Shown: positions 1-9,346, counted from the stretch's first letter. The stretch is DNA of 64,000 nucleotides from Ga0077530 sp035565975 (GCA_035565975.1 DATMRT010000081.1:7625-71624); one strand, 5' to 3'. Numbers and translations: made by a program. The notes: a model not told the origin generated them from the letters alone.

Positions 1-40
1 GTACCGGAAATTAACTTCCGGGCTGGCTTAACGCATTTCC

Positions 41-295
41 TCAGAAATCCGAGATAATGCCGCCCTTCTCCCAATCGCCGTAGCGGGCGGGATCGGGGCC
101 TGCCTGCCCGCCTTTTTCGACCGGAGGCTCCTTGGCGGCGGCATCCTGCTGCCGGCGCCGCTCTTCGGCCTCGGCCAGCGCCCGCTGCGCCTCCGGGCTC
201 AGGGGCTTTCGGGGGGCCTCGGGGTTCTCTGGAACCCCGGCTGGTTTGTCTTTACTGCTCACGTCGGCTTCCCCGTCGTGCAATCCATCTGGCAT
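41..295 (-). CDS. SDHAF4-like DUF1674 protein (succinate dehydrogenase assembly factor)
   Basis: 84-residue soluble protein. The C-terminal motif PARYGDWEKGGIISDF is the hallmark of the DUF1674/SDHAF4 family (pattern RYGDWE...DF); the first 55 residues are charged and probably disordered. Family members bind the flavinylated SdhA subunit and help it join SdhB in complex II; that role here is inferred from the family. The gene is divergent from htpX, and a second succinate dehydrogenase assembly factor (SdhE) lies 5 kb away. The start at 295 gives the usual family length; an internal GTG could shorten it by about 11 residues. Confidence 0.85.
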   Translation of the reverse strand: MPDGLHDGEADVSSKDKPAGVPENPEAPRKPLSPEAQRALAEAEERRRQQDAAAKEPPVEKGGQAGPDPARYGDWEKGGIISDF

Positions 296-379
296 TTCGG
301 GCGACTACTTACCATATATCGTCCGCATGTTCCGTCTCCCCGATTTGAGGTTGGGCCGCCGGAATTCAAGGAGTGCTCG

Positions 380-1330
380 ATGTCCTACACCAAGACCGCC
401 ATGCTGCTCGCCCTGCTGACCGCGATTTTCGTGGCCATCGGAGGCATTGCCGGCGGCCAGACCGGCATGGTCATCGCCTTCGTCATCGCGCTGGCGATGA
501 ATGCCTTCAGCTTCTGGCAATCCGACAAGATGGTGCTGCGGATGCACGACGCCGAGGAGGTGGACGAGCATTCGGCGCCGGAATACGTCAACATGGTGCG
601 GGAGCTGGCCGCGCGCGCCGAGCTGCCCATGCCTAAGGTCTACGTTCTGCACAACCCGCAGCCCAATGCCTTCGCGACGGGCCGCAACCCGCAGAACGCC
701 GCCGTCGCCGCCACCACCGGTCTTCTCGAGTCACTTTCACACGAGGAAGTCGCCGGCGTGATGGCGCACGAGTTGGCGCACATCAAGAACCGCGACACAC
801 TCATCATGACGGTCGCCGCCACCATCGGCGGTGCCATCTCCATGCTTGCCCAGTGGCTGCAGTTCCACGCCCTCTTCGGGGGCAACCGCAACAACGGCGG
901 CGTCGGCATTCTCGGGACGCTCGCCGCGATCATCCTCGCGCCGCTTGCCGCCATGCTCGTGCAGATGGCCATCAGCCGCTCGCGCGAGTATCAGGCGGAC
1001 CGGATGGGCGCGCTCATCTGCGGCAATCCGCTCTGGCTCTCCTCGGCGCTGAAGAAGATCTCCGGCATTGCCCAGCACGTCGAGAACCCCACGGCCGAAG
1101 CTGCGCCCGCGACCGCGCACATCTTCATCATCAACCCGCTCTCGGGGCACGGCATCGACAATTTCTTCTCGACGCACCCCAGCACGGAGAACCGCGTTGC
1201 CGAGCTCGAGGCGCAGGCGCGCGAGATGGGTGTGACGAGCTTTCGCTCAGGCCCGACGCCGACGGTGCAACCGTCGAGCGGGCCATGGTCCGGCGGTGGA
1301 TCGGCACGCCGCGGCGGCCCATGGGGTTGA
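380..1330 (+). CDS. htpX: HtpX membrane zinc metalloprotease
   Basis: 316-residue M48 family protease of the inner membrane that degrades misfolded or damaged membrane proteins. Two N-terminal membrane segments (about residues 7-24 and 28-46) precede the zinc-binding HELAH motif at residues 130-134; a second hydrophobic pair follows at about 150-205, then SRSREYQADR, which carries the third zinc ligand Glu. The tail is Gly/Ser/Pro rich, as in other alphaproteobacterial HtpX proteins. The start at 380 is chosen because AAGGAG lies 7-12 bases upstream and the family begins at the first membrane segment; an upstream in-frame ATG at 278 would add an unlike leader overlapping the divergent gene. 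rsmB follows after 14 bases, so the two are probably cotranscribed. Confidence 0.95.
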   Translation: MSYTKTAMLLALLTAIFVAIGGIAGGQTGMVIAFVIALAMNAFSFWQSDKMVLRMHDAEEVDEHSAPEYVNMVRELAARAELPMPKVYVLHNPQPNAFATGRNPQNAAVAATTGLLESLSHEEVAGVMAHELAHIKNRDTLIMTVAATIGGAISMLAQWLQFHALFGGNRNNGGVGILGTLAAIILAPLAAMLVQMAISRSREYQADRMGALICGNPLWLSSALKKISGIAQHVENPTAEAAPATAHIFIINPLSGHGIDNFFSTHPSTENRVAELEAQAREMGVTSFRSGPTPTVQPSSGPWSGGGSARRGGPWG

Positions 1331-1344
1331 TGCGGGGCTGATGC

Positions 1345-2802
1345 GTGGAACGTGATCGCACCAAGGCGCCGCCGAAGCGGCGCTATCGCCGGCCCGACAA
1401 CCAGACCGCAATCCGGCCGGGCCAGCCCGTGTCACGCGGTCCTGGCGACCGTAAAAAGCGTCCGGAGCCCCCGCCAGCACAGGGCCTCGACGCCCGCGTC
1501 ATGGCCGTCGACATCCTCGAGCACGTCCTCGCCCGCGGCAAGACACTCGACGAAGCACTCGGCGCGACGCAGTCGGGCGCCCGTCAGCGCGAACTCGACG
1601 TCCGGGATCGCGGCCTTGCGCGCCTATTGGCGACGACCGTGTTGCGCCATCGTGGCCGTCTCAGCGCCGTCGTCGGCAAATTTCTGGAGCGACCCCTCCC
1701 GCGCGAAGCGTTCCGCGCCAACCTGATCCTGCTCAGCGCCGCCGCTCAGCTTCTGCTGCTCGGCACGCCGGGACATGCCGCGATTTATCTCGCTGTCGCG
1801 CAAGCCCAGCGCGATCCCAAGGCCGAGCGCTACCAGAAGCTGGTCAACGCTGTGCTGCGCAAGGTCGATGCGCAAGGCCCTGCGATCCTCAAGACGCTCG
1901 ATGGCGTGACGAACGATGTGCCGGCATGGCTGCTGGCGCGCTGGTCGCGAACTTATGGCGCAGATGACGCCCGCAAGATCGCCGAAGCCAGCCTCGAGGA
2001 AGCCGCTCTCGACGTCACGCTCAAGGATTCACGCGAGGCGGCGCTCTGGGCCGAGCGCCTCAAAGGTGCCCCGCTTCCTCAAGGCAGCATCCGCCTCGGC
2101 GAGCACGCGCCGATCGAGGAGCTTCCTGGATTCGCCGAGGGCGTATGGTGGGTGCAGGACGCGGCCGCAAGCCTGCCCGCCCGCCTCCTGGGCGATGTGA
2201 CGGGCAAACGCGTCGCCGATCTCTGCGCGGCACCGGGTGGGAAAACGGCCCAACTCGCGAGTTTTGGCGCACAGGTATTCGCCGTCGATCATTCCGCTGT
2301 GCGCCTCAAACGGCTCGAGGCCAACATGCAGCGCCTCGGCCTCGCCGACCGTGTGACCACCGTCCAGGCCGACATCCTCGATTGGAAACCCGCAGAGCCG
2401 TTCGATGCCGTCCTGCTCGACGCACCATGCTCCGCGACCGGCACGATCCGCCGCCATCCCGATCTCATGCACCTGAAGGGCGAGGCGGATATCGCGCGGC
2501 TCGCCAAACTGCAGGCACGTCTCCTCGCGGCCGCCGCCGCGATGGTCGCCCCCGGCGGCACGCTCCTCTACTGCACGTGCTCGCTGGAGCCCGAGGAAGG
2601 CGAGCAGCAGATTGCGCAATTTCTCAGCGAGAACCCTGCATTCACACGTCGGCCCGTCATGGCTGCCGGTGTCGGCGGCGTCGCCGACTGGGTGACGCCT
2701 GTCGGAGACCTGCGCACACTGCCGTTCCATCTGCCGATGGAGGCGCCCTACAAGTCCGGCATGGATGGATTCTATGCGGCGCGGCTGGTGCGCGCAGCCT
2801 GA
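1345..2802 (+). CDS. rsmB: 16S rRNA (cytosine-5)-methyltransferase RsmB
   Basis: 485 residues. A basic N-terminal tail of about 50 residues is followed by a NusB-like RNA-binding domain (ARVMAVDILEHVL onward) and a Rossmann-fold SAM methyltransferase domain. SAM motif I is DLCAAPGGKT near residue 292. The two cysteines typical of m5C RNA methyltransferases are Cys362 (DAPCSATG) and Cys412 (YCTCS); their spacing of 50 matches the E. coli enzyme. The family methylates C967 of 16S rRNA. The start is a GTG 14 bases after htpX; a later start is possible because the tail is low complexity. The gene ends only 3 bases from convergent recG. Confidence 0.93.
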   Translation: MERDRTKAPPKRRYRRPDNQTAIRPGQPVSRGPGDRKKRPEPPPAQGLDARVMAVDILEHVLARGKTLDEALGATQSGARQRELDVRDRGLARLLATTVLRHRGRLSAVVGKFLERPLPREAFRANLILLSAAAQLLLLGTPGHAAIYLAVAQAQRDPKAERYQKLVNAVLRKVDAQGPAILKTLDGVTNDVPAWLLARWSRTYGADDARKIAEASLEEAALDVTLKDSREAALWAERLKGAPLPQGSIRLGEHAPIEELPGFAEGVWWVQDAAASLPARLLGDVTGKRVADLCAAPGGKTAQLASFGAQVFAVDHSAVRLKRLEANMQRLGLADRVTTVQADILDWKPAEPFDAVLLDAPCSATGTIRRHPDLMHLKGEADIARLAKLQARLLAAAAAMVAPGGTLLYCTCSLEPEEGEQQIAQFLSENPAFTRRPVMAAGVGGVADWVTPVGDLRTLPFHLPMEAPYKSGMDGFYAARLVRAA

Positions 2803-2805
2803 GCC

Positions 2806-4923
2806 TCACGCCGCATGAAAGAGGCGCACGGCCTCGTCACATTCGAAGAGATAGAGCAGCAGCCGGATGGCGGCCCCCCGCGGGCTCGTGAGCTTCGGAT
2901 CGCGCTGCAGGAGCAGCGTCGCATCGTCCCGCGCTGCCGCGAGCAGCTCCGGAAAGCCCGGCACCTCGGCAACGCGGAACTCCGGCGCCCCGCTCTGGCG
3001 CGCGCCGAGCACTTCGCCGCCACCCCGCAACTCCAGATCCTTCTCGGCAATGAGAAAGCCGTCCTCCGTCGCGCGCATCATCTCGAGCCGTGCCTGCGCC
3101 GTCTCGCCGAGCGGGCCTTTGTAGAGCAGGATGCAGAAGGACTGCCGCGCGCCGCGTCCGACGCGCCCACGCAACTGATGAAGCTGCGCGAGCCCGAAGC
3201 GCTCGGCGTGCTCGATGACCATGATCGAGGCATTCGGCACATTCACGCCGACCTCGATGACCGTCGTCGCGACAAGCACCGAGAGTTGTCCTGACGAGAA
3301 CGCCGCCATGGTCTCGTCCTTGGCCGAGCCCGACATGGCGCCGTGCAGCAACCCGACCTTGCCCGGTCCGAGAGCCTGCGCGAGGTGTGCCGCGCGCGCC
3401 TCGGCCGCCGCCAGCTCCGACGTCTCCGTACTCTCGATCAGCGGGCAGACCCAGTAAATCTGCGCGCCCTCGTTCACCGCACGCTTGAGCCCGTCGATGA
3501 TCTCCTCGATGCGCTCGACGTTGGCGAGCCGCGTATCGACGGGCTTGCGGCCGGCGGGCTTCTCCGTCAGGCGCGAGACATCCAGATCGCCGTAGTGCGT
3601 CATCAAAAGCGTGCGCGGGATCGGCGTCGCCGTCATCACGAGCACGTCCGTGCCGCCATCCTTGCCCTTCGCCTGCAAGGCAAGCCGCTGGTGCACGCCG
3701 AAGCGGTGCTGCTCGTCGATGACCGCGAAAGCGAGATCGTGGAAAACCACATCATCCTGGAAGAGCGCGTGTGTGCCGATGAGGATGTCGATCTCGCCTA
3801 CCGCGAGGCGCTCCAGCAATTCGCGCCGCGGCTTTCCTTTCTCGCGACCGGTCAGCAGCGCGACGCGAAGACCAGAGGCCACTGCCAGCGGCTCGATGGT
3901 TTCCAGATGCTGCCGCGCAAGCACTTCCGTCGGCGCCATGAGCGCTGCCTGTGCGCCCGCCTCGACGGCAATCGCCATCGCCATGAGCGCAACGACCGTC
4001 TTGCCCGAGCCGACATCGCCCTGCAGCAGGCGCAGCATCCGGTAGGGTGCCGCCATATCCTTCGCAATATCGACAATGGCCTTCTGCTGCGAGTTCGTCA
4101 GCGCAAAGGGCAGTGCCCCGGCGATGCGCGTGCGAATGGCACCGTTGCCGCTCGTCTGTCGCCCCGGTCGCGCTTTCAGGCTCTGGCGTACGAGCCCGAG
4201 CGCGATCTGCCCCGCCAGCAGTTCGTCATAGGCGAGCCGCTGCCACGGCGCGCCGCCAGGCGAGACATCACCCGCGTCCGTCGGCCGATGCAGGCGCACC
4301 AGTGCCTCGTTGAGCGTCGGCCATTGTTTCTTGGCGCGCCAGTCCCCCTCCTGCCACTCGGCAAGCGTCGGCAATCGCTCCATGGCCTGCCGCAGCGCCT
4401 TGCCGAGGACTTTGCCCGAGAGGCCCGCCGTCAGCGGATAGACCGGCTCCAGCAGCGGCAGGTCATCACGTGCCTCGGGCGCGACGATGTAATCGGGATG
4501 CGTCATCTGCACCCGATCGTTGTAGTGCTCGATGCGCCCCGAGATGAACCGCACCGAGCCCACCGGAAGCTGGCGCTCGATGAACTGGCGATCGGCATGG
4601 AAGAACACGAGATCGATCTGACCGGTGTCGTCCTCGCACGCCACCTTGTAGGGCGCCTTGTTGTTCCCGCGCGGGCTCGGGCGGTGCTTGAGAACGCGCA
4701 CCTCCAAGGTCGCGATCGTCCCCGGCACGGCGCCTGCAATCGTCGGCGCGGCGCGGCGGTCGATGACGCCGGTCGGGAGGTGCCATAGCAGATCGATGAC
4801 CCTTGGCGCTGCGATGCCCGGCGGCAGGCGAACAGCCTTCTTGAGCAGCGCCTCGAACCGCGGCCCGACACCGGTCAGGCCGCGAGCCGAGCCAAAAAGG
4901 GGGGCGAGCTGATCTGGCCGCAT
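2806..4923 (-). CDS. recG: ATP-dependent DNA helicase RecG
   Basis: 705-residue superfamily 2 helicase that reverses stalled replication forks and processes branched recombination intermediates. An N-terminal OB-fold wedge domain (about residues 1-250) precedes the helicase core with Walker A GDVGSGKT near residue 303, the DEQHRFG motif II typical of RecG, TATPIPRT, and motif VI with QLRGRVGRG. The C-terminal RecG/TRCF-like region ends in FECDEAVRLFHAA. Length and motif order are normal for the family. It is divergent from sdhE and mfd, an arrangement often seen in alphaproteobacteria, and its 3' end almost touches rsmB. Confidence 0.96.
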   Translation of the reverse strand: MRPDQLAPLFGSARGLTGVGPRFEALLKKAVRLPPGIAAPRVIDLLWHLPTGVIDRRAAPTIAGAVPGTIATLEVRVLKHRPSPRGNNKAPYKVACEDDTGQIDLVFFHADRQFIERQLPVGSVRFISGRIEHYNDRVQMTHPDYIVAPEARDDLPLLEPVYPLTAGLSGKVLGKALRQAMERLPTLAEWQEGDWRAKKQWPTLNEALVRLHRPTDAGDVSPGGAPWQRLAYDELLAGQIALGLVRQSLKARPGRQTSGNGAIRTRIAGALPFALTNSQQKAIVDIAKDMAAPYRMLRLLQGDVGSGKTVVALMAMAIAVEAGAQAALMAPTEVLARQHLETIEPLAVASGLRVALLTGREKGKPRRELLERLAVGEIDILIGTHALFQDDVVFHDLAFAVIDEQHRFGVHQRLALQAKGKDGGTDVLVMTATPIPRTLLMTHYGDLDVSRLTEKPAGRKPVDTRLANVERIEEIIDGLKRAVNEGAQIYWVCPLIESTETSELAAAEARAAHLAQALGPGKVGLLHGAMSGSAKDETMAAFSSGQLSVLVATTVIEVGVNVPNASIMVIEHAERFGLAQLHQLRGRVGRGARQSFCILLYKGPLGETAQARLEMMRATEDGFLIAEKDLELRGGGEVLGARQSGAPEFRVAEVPGFPELLAAARDDATLLLQRDPKLTSPRGAAIRLLLYLFECDEAVRLFHAA

Positions 4924-5002
4924 ACGCTCTCGGCTGCTTTCTCTCGGCTGCTCTACTATGCTTCGGGCGGAGCCCCTTGGACCGGCCGCTCCGAAGGGCT
5001 AT

Positions 5003-5017
5003 ATCACAGCCTGTGAT
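5003..5017. promoter_or_regulatory. 15-bp palindrome between recG and sdhE
   Basis: ATCACAG-C-CTGTGAT is a perfect inverted repeat of two 7-base arms around one base, in the 213-bp divergent gap between recG and sdhE. It does not match the LexA or CRP consensus (CRP half-sites would be in the opposite order). It could be a repressor operator or a small hairpin; no regulator is assigned. Confidence 0.3.
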
Positions 5018-5136
5018 CGGACGGTGGACCTGGGTCCCCCGACTACCCGAGCTGTCCACGAAACCTGCCGCTTTCGGGCGTATGGGCAAAGACGGATTCC
5101 GCCCGTCGCAGTCGACCGGCAAGGAGCACGCGTTCA

Positions 5137-5409
5137 ATGACGACCGACGACACGCGCCGCCGCCGCGCGCTCTATCGCGCCCAGCACCGCGGCACCAAGG
5201 AAATGGACTTCCTTCTCGGGCGGTACGCGGAAGCCCGCCTTGCCGGCATGGCGCCGGCCGACATGACGAGCTTCGAGGAGCTGCTGGCACTTCCCGATCC
5301 GCAGCTTCAAGGCTGGCTCATGATGGGCCAATCCTTCGAGGGCAGCGCGCTTGCCGACCTGCTTCGCGACATCCAGCATTTTCACGGCATCGGCGGTTCG
5401 CCCCGATAA
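5137..5409 (+). CDS. sdhE: FAD assembly factor SdhE
   Basis: 90-residue helical protein of the SdhE/CptB (DUF339) family, which promotes covalent attachment of FAD to the SdhA flavoprotein and, in some species, FrdA. The conserved RGxxE motif is at residues 18-22 (RGTKEMD), followed by the typical YAEARLAG...FEELL...DPQLQGWL pattern. The length equals the family norm. It starts 213 bases from divergent recG and is 9 bases ahead of mfd, so sdhE and mfd are very probably one transcript. Confidence 0.94.
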   Translation: MTTDDTRRRRALYRAQHRGTKEMDFLLGRYAEARLAGMAPADMTSFEELLALPDPQLQGWLMMGQSFEGSALADLLRDIQHFHGIGGSPR

Positions 5410-5418
5410 ACAGATCAA

Positions 5419-8400
5419 ATGGCTCAGACTCACGCCGCGAAGGCACCCGTATCAGCGCCGACCATTCTTCCCGGCGAGGAAATCGTCCTCGGCGCGCCGG
5501 AAGGCTTTGACGCGGCCGTGCTCGCGCGTCTCGCCGACGAGGCCAGCGCCGCCCACGGCGCGCCGCAGACGCTGCTGCACATCGCGGCCGACGATCGCCG
5601 TCTCGAACAGCTCGAAGCCGGGCTTGCGTTCTTCGCGCCGAAGACGCGCATCATTTCCATTCCCGCCTGGGATACGGTTCCCTATGACCGCGTCGGCCCC
5701 GAGCCCGAGATCGTCGCGCGCCGCATCGCGGGTCTCGCCCGTCTCGTCGCCGGCAGCTCGAAGACGCCGACGATTGTGCTGACGACCGCCAATGCCGTTC
5801 TGCAGCGAGTGCCGCCGCGCGATTTCCTGCGCCGTGCGCTGCGTCCCATGGCACCCGGCCAGCGCGTCGATCGCAATCGCCTGATCGATCGCCTGACCCG
5901 CGCGGGTTACGTGCGCACGGGCACCGTCATGGAGCCCGGCGAGTTCGCCGTGCGTGGCAGCCTCGTCGATCTTTTTCCGCCGGGCCGCACGTCTCCCGTG
6001 CGCCTCGACTTCTTCGGCGACACCATCGAGAGCATCAAGGCTTTCGATCCCGAGACCCAGCGCACGGGCAAGATCGTGCAGAGGCTCGTGCTCATGCCCG
6101 TGAGCGAGCTCTCCTATGGCCCGGACGCCGAAAGCCGCTTCCGCCAGGGCTATGTCGCGGCCTTCGGTGCCGTAAAGGGCGACGATCCGCTTTATGAGGC
6201 GGTCAGCGCCGGCCAGCGCTATCCCGGCATGGAGCACTGGCTCGCCCTCTTCCACGAGCACATGGAGACGCTGTTCGACTACGCGCCGGACGCGTTGCTC
6301 AGCTTTGATCCCATGATGGACGAGACCATCGCCGATCGCCTGGAGCAGATCCGCGATCACTACGAGGCGCGCGTCAACGGGCTCGAGACCACGGCGTTCG
6401 GCGCGGCGCCCTACAAGCCACTCCCGCCCGATCGTACGTATCTGAATGACAAGGAGTGGCGCGGCGTTCTGGCGCGCCGTTTCCTGCTGCGCTTCGCAGC
6501 TTTCGGTGCCGCGCCATCCGAGGATGCCCGCCAGCGCGACTTCAGCGGTCGTCCAGGACGCACGTTCGCCGCGGAACGCAACAGCGAGAACGTCAACGTC
6601 TTCGATGCGGTCGTTGCGCATGTGAAATCGCTGCAGGCAAACGGCAGGCGCGTCGTCCTCGCCGCCTGGACGACTGGCGCCGGCGAGCGGCTTGCCAACC
6701 TCCTGACTGAGCATGGCCTCGCCAAACCGACGCGCATTGCCAATCTCGCGGAAGGCCTCGTGCTGCCGCAGTCGACACCCCTTCTCGCGACGCTCGGCCT
6801 CGAACGCGGCTTCGAAACCTCGGATCTCGCCGTCATCGCCGAGCAGGACATTCTCGGCGATCGTCTCGTCCGGCCGAAGAAGCGCACGCGCCGCGCTGCC
6901 GACGTCATCACCGAAGCGACGAGCCTCACCGCGGGCGATCTCGTCGTCCATTCCGATCACGGCATCGGCCGCTTCATGGGTCTCAAGACGATCGAGGCGC
7001 TGGGCGCGCCCTACGACTGCCTCGAGATCGACTACGCGGGCGGCGATAAGCTCTACCTTCCCGTCCAGAACATCGAGCTTCTGTCGCGCTACGGCTCTGA
7101 CGAGACGAATGCCCAGCTCGACCGCCTCGGTGGCGTCGGTTGGCAGACGCGCAAGGCCAAGCTCCGCCAGCGGCTGCGCGAGATCGCCGGCGAGTTGATC
7201 AAGGTCGCGGCCCTCCGTCAGCTCAAGTCCGCACCCATGCTCGAAGCGCCCGAAGGGGCCTACGCCGAGTTCGTCACGCGCTTCCCACATCAGGAGACGG
7301 AGGACCAGGCGCAAAGCATCGATGCCGTGCTCGGCGATCTCACTTCGGGCCGGCCCATGGACCGCCTCGTGTGCGGTGATGTCGGCTTCGGCAAGACGGA
7401 AGTCGGCCTGCGCGCCGCTTTCATCGCCGCCATGGCCGGCCTGCAGGTCGCGGTGGTGGTTCCGACTACGCTGCTCGCGCGCCAGCACTACAAGACCTTT
7501 GTCGAACGCTTCAAAGGCCTGCCGATCCGCATCGGACGCGCCTCGCGCCTCGTCAGCAACAAGGAGCTTGCCGAGGTCAAGGCGGGCCTCAAGGACGGCA
7601 CGATCGACATCGTCGTCGGCACCCACGCACTGCTCGGCAAATCCATTCAATTTGCGCGCCTCGGCCTGCTCATTGTCGACGAGGAGCAGCATTTCGGCGT
7701 CGGCCACAAGGAACGTCTGAAGCAGCTCAAGGAGGACGTCCACGTCCTGACGCTCACCGCGACGCCCATCCCGCGTACCTTGCAGCTCGCGCTGTCCGGC
7801 GTACGCGAGCTTTCGCTCATCACCACCCCCCCGATCGATCGCCTCGCCGTCCGCACGTACATCTCGCCCTTCGATCCGATCATTGTCCGCGAGGCGCTGC
7901 GCCGCGAGCGTCACCGCGGCGGGCAGTCCTTCTACGTCGTGCCGCGCATTGCCGATCTCGATGACGTCGCTGAGTTCCTGACCGAGGAGGTGCCGGAGCT
8001 GCGCGTCGTGCGCGCGCACGGCCAGATGACACCCTCGCAGCTAGAAGACGTCATGAGCGCCTTCTACGACGGCCAGTACGACGTGCTGCTGTCGACCGCC
8101 ATCGTCGAGTCCGGCCTCGACATCCCGAACGCGAATACGCTTATCGTGCATCGCGCCGACATGTTCGGCCTCGCGCAGCTCTATCAGCTCCGCGGCCGCG
8201 TCGGGCGCTCCAAGACGCGCGCCTACGCCTACCTGACGACACCACCCGGCAAGCGCCTGACCGAAGGTGCCGAGAAGCGCCTCAAGGTCCTGCACTCGCT
8301 CGACACGCTCGGCGCCGGTTTCTCGCTCGCCTCGCACGACCTCGACATCCGCGGCGCCGGCAACCTGCTCGGCGACGAGCAATCGGGCCATATCCGCGAG

Positions 8401-8934
8401 GTCGGCTTCGAGTTGTATCAATCCATGCTGGAGGAGGCCATCGAGGCCATCCGCGGCGGCGAGCTCGGCGAGATCGACGAGCAGTGGAGCCCGCAGATCA
8501 CCCTCGGCACGCCGATGCTGCTACCGGAGACCTACGTCGCCGACCTCCAGGTGCGCCTCGGCCTCTATCGCCGCCTCGCCAACCTCAAGTCCCGCGAAGA
8601 CATCGATGCCTTTGCCGAAGAGCTGGTCGACCGCTTCGGTCCCCTCCCCGACGAGGTCGAGCATCTCCTCGACGTCATGGAGATCAAGGCACTCTGCCGC
8701 CGCGCTGGCATCGCCGAGATCGACGCGGGCCCTAAGGGCGCTTCGGTGCTCTTCCGCAAGGGCCAGTTCGCCAATGCGCAGGGGCTCGTGGCCTTCATTC
8801 AGGCGTCGAAGGGGCTTCTGCGCCTCATGCCCGACCAGAAGCTGGTCTTCAAGGCCGACTGGGAGGCCCCGGCGGCCCGCCTCAAGGGCGTGCGCGGCCT
8901 CGTGCAGGAGCTGGCGCGCGTCGCCGAAGGCTGA
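5419..8934 (+). CDS. mfd: Transcription-repair coupling factor Mfd
   Basis: 1171-residue DNA translocase that removes RNA polymerase stalled at lesions and recruits UvrA. The N-terminal UvrB-like domains (about residues 25-400) contain SIPAWDTVPYDR. The CarD-like RNA polymerase interaction domain is near 485-580 (TAGDLVVHSDHGIGRF). The RecG-like helicase domains follow with Walker A GDVGFGKT near residue 654, DEEQHFG, TATPIPRT and QLRGRVGRS; the C-terminal TRCF domain is near 960-1100. Full family length. The helicase motif II has His where many Mfd proteins have Arg (DEEQRFG). Confidence 0.97.
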   Translation: MAQTHAAKAPVSAPTILPGEEIVLGAPEGFDAAVLARLADEASAAHGAPQTLLHIAADDRRLEQLEAGLAFFAPKTRIISIPAWDTVPYDRVGPEPEIVARRIAGLARLVAGSSKTPTIVLTTANAVLQRVPPRDFLRRALRPMAPGQRVDRNRLIDRLTRAGYVRTGTVMEPGEFAVRGSLVDLFPPGRTSPVRLDFFGDTIESIKAFDPETQRTGKIVQRLVLMPVSELSYGPDAESRFRQGYVAAFGAVKGDDPLYEAVSAGQRYPGMEHWLALFHEHMETLFDYAPDALLSFDPMMDETIADRLEQIRDHYEARVNGLETTAFGAAPYKPLPPDRTYLNDKEWRGVLARRFLLRFAAFGAAPSEDARQRDFSGRPGRTFAAERNSENVNVFDAVVAHVKSLQANGRRVVLAAWTTGAGERLANLLTEHGLAKPTRIANLAEGLVLPQSTPLLATLGLERGFETSDLAVIAEQDILGDRLVRPKKRTRRAADVITEATSLTAGDLVVHSDHGIGRFMGLKTIEALGAPYDCLEIDYAGGDKLYLPVQNIELLSRYGSDETNAQLDRLGGVGWQTRKAKLRQRLREIAGELIKVAALRQLKSAPMLEAPEGAYAEFVTRFPHQETEDQAQSIDAVLGDLTSGRPMDRLVCGDVGFGKTEVGLRAAFIAAMAGLQVAVVVPTTLLARQHYKTFVERFKGLPIRIGRASRLVSNKELAEVKAGLKDGTIDIVVGTHALLGKSIQFARLGLLIVDEEQHFGVGHKERLKQLKEDVHVLTLTATPIPRTLQLALSGVRELSLITTPPIDRLAVRTYISPFDPIIVREALRRERHRGGQSFYVVPRIADLDDVAEFLTEEVPELRVVRAHGQMTPSQLEDVMSAFYDGQYDVLLSTAIVESGLDIPNANTLIVHRADMFGLAQLYQLRGRVGRSKTRAYAYLTTPPGKRLTEGAEKRLKVLHSLDTLGAGFSLASHDLDIRGAGNLLGDEQSGHIREVGFELYQSMLEEAIEAIRGGELGEIDEQWSPQITLGTPMLLPETYVADLQVRLGLYRRLANLKSREDIDAFAEELVDRFGPLPDEVEHLLDVMEIKALCRRAGIAEIDAGPKGASVLFRKGQFANAQGLVAFIQASKGLLRLMPDQKLVFKADWEAPAARLKGVRGLVQELARVAEG

Positions 8935-9035
8935 CGACCGCCGTCATCACAGCTTCAGTATCCCGCGGGATTGACTTCCCGCCCGAGAAGGCGCACGTCA
9001 CGCGCCCGCTTCTCAGTCCAGCAGGGAGACCCGCC

Positions 9036-9269
9036 ATGGCTTTCATAACGGCAGACGTCATTCCGAGCGACGATGATGAGCAGCCGTTCAAGGTTGTCTT
9101 CATGCGCGGCGACGAGATCATCGTCGAATGGCTCGTCGACTCGCAGGAGGAGGGCGAGGAGCAACTCCTCGAAGCCGTCCGCGAGCTCGGCGAGGATGAG
9201 GATGACGACGAAGACGAGGATGATGACGACGAGAAAGAGGACGAAGACGACGACGACAAGCGGGCGTAA
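9036..9269 (+). CDS. Small protein with poly-Asp/Glu C-terminal tail
   Basis: 77 residues. Residues 1-48 look folded (alternating hydrophobics, PFKVVFMRGDEIIVEWLVDS); the last 28 or so are almost entirely Asp and Glu with a few Lys. I do not recognise a family. A ribosome binding site (GGAGA, positions about 9020-9025) precedes the ATG by 10 bases, and a stem-loop follows the gene, which supports it being real and monocistronic. Such acidic tails occur in DNA mimics, nucleic-acid-binding chaperones and cation-binding proteins, but nothing here chooses among these. The acidic tract comes from GA-rich, repeat-like codons that could vary in length between strains. Confidence 0.7.
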   Translation: MAFITADVIPSDDDEQPFKVVFMRGDEIIVEWLVDSQEEGEEQLLEAVRELGEDEDDDEDEDDDDEKEDEDDDDKRA

Positions 9270-9310
9270 GCGCGCCTGACCTCAAGAGGCGTCAGCCGTC
9301 TCCCACCTCG

Positions 9311-9346
9311 GTGCCGCGCACCGGGGAAAATCCAGATGCGCGGCAC
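9311..9346 (+). terminator. Stem-loop downstream of the acidic-tail gene
   Basis: GTGCCGCGCA (9311-9320) and TGCGCGGCAC (9337-9346) form a perfect 10-bp stem with a 16-base loop, 41 bases after the stop of the small acidic protein gene. The following bases are only moderately T-rich (TTCGTTTG), so this is a plausible but not classical intrinsic terminator. Confidence 0.5.

Noticed and set aside
1..40. CCGGAA/TTCCGG inverted repeat after the DUF1674 gene
   Set aside because: Only a 6-bp stem with no T run and cut close to the window edge; too weak to call a terminator.
3343..4788. 481-residue open frame on the plus strand
   Set aside because: Antisense to recG; shadow frame caused by high GC.
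5452..8019. 855-residue open frame on the minus strand
   Set aside because: It is exactly antisense to mfd, has no family resemblance and is rich in Arg/His/Asp as expected for a GC-rich shadow frame.
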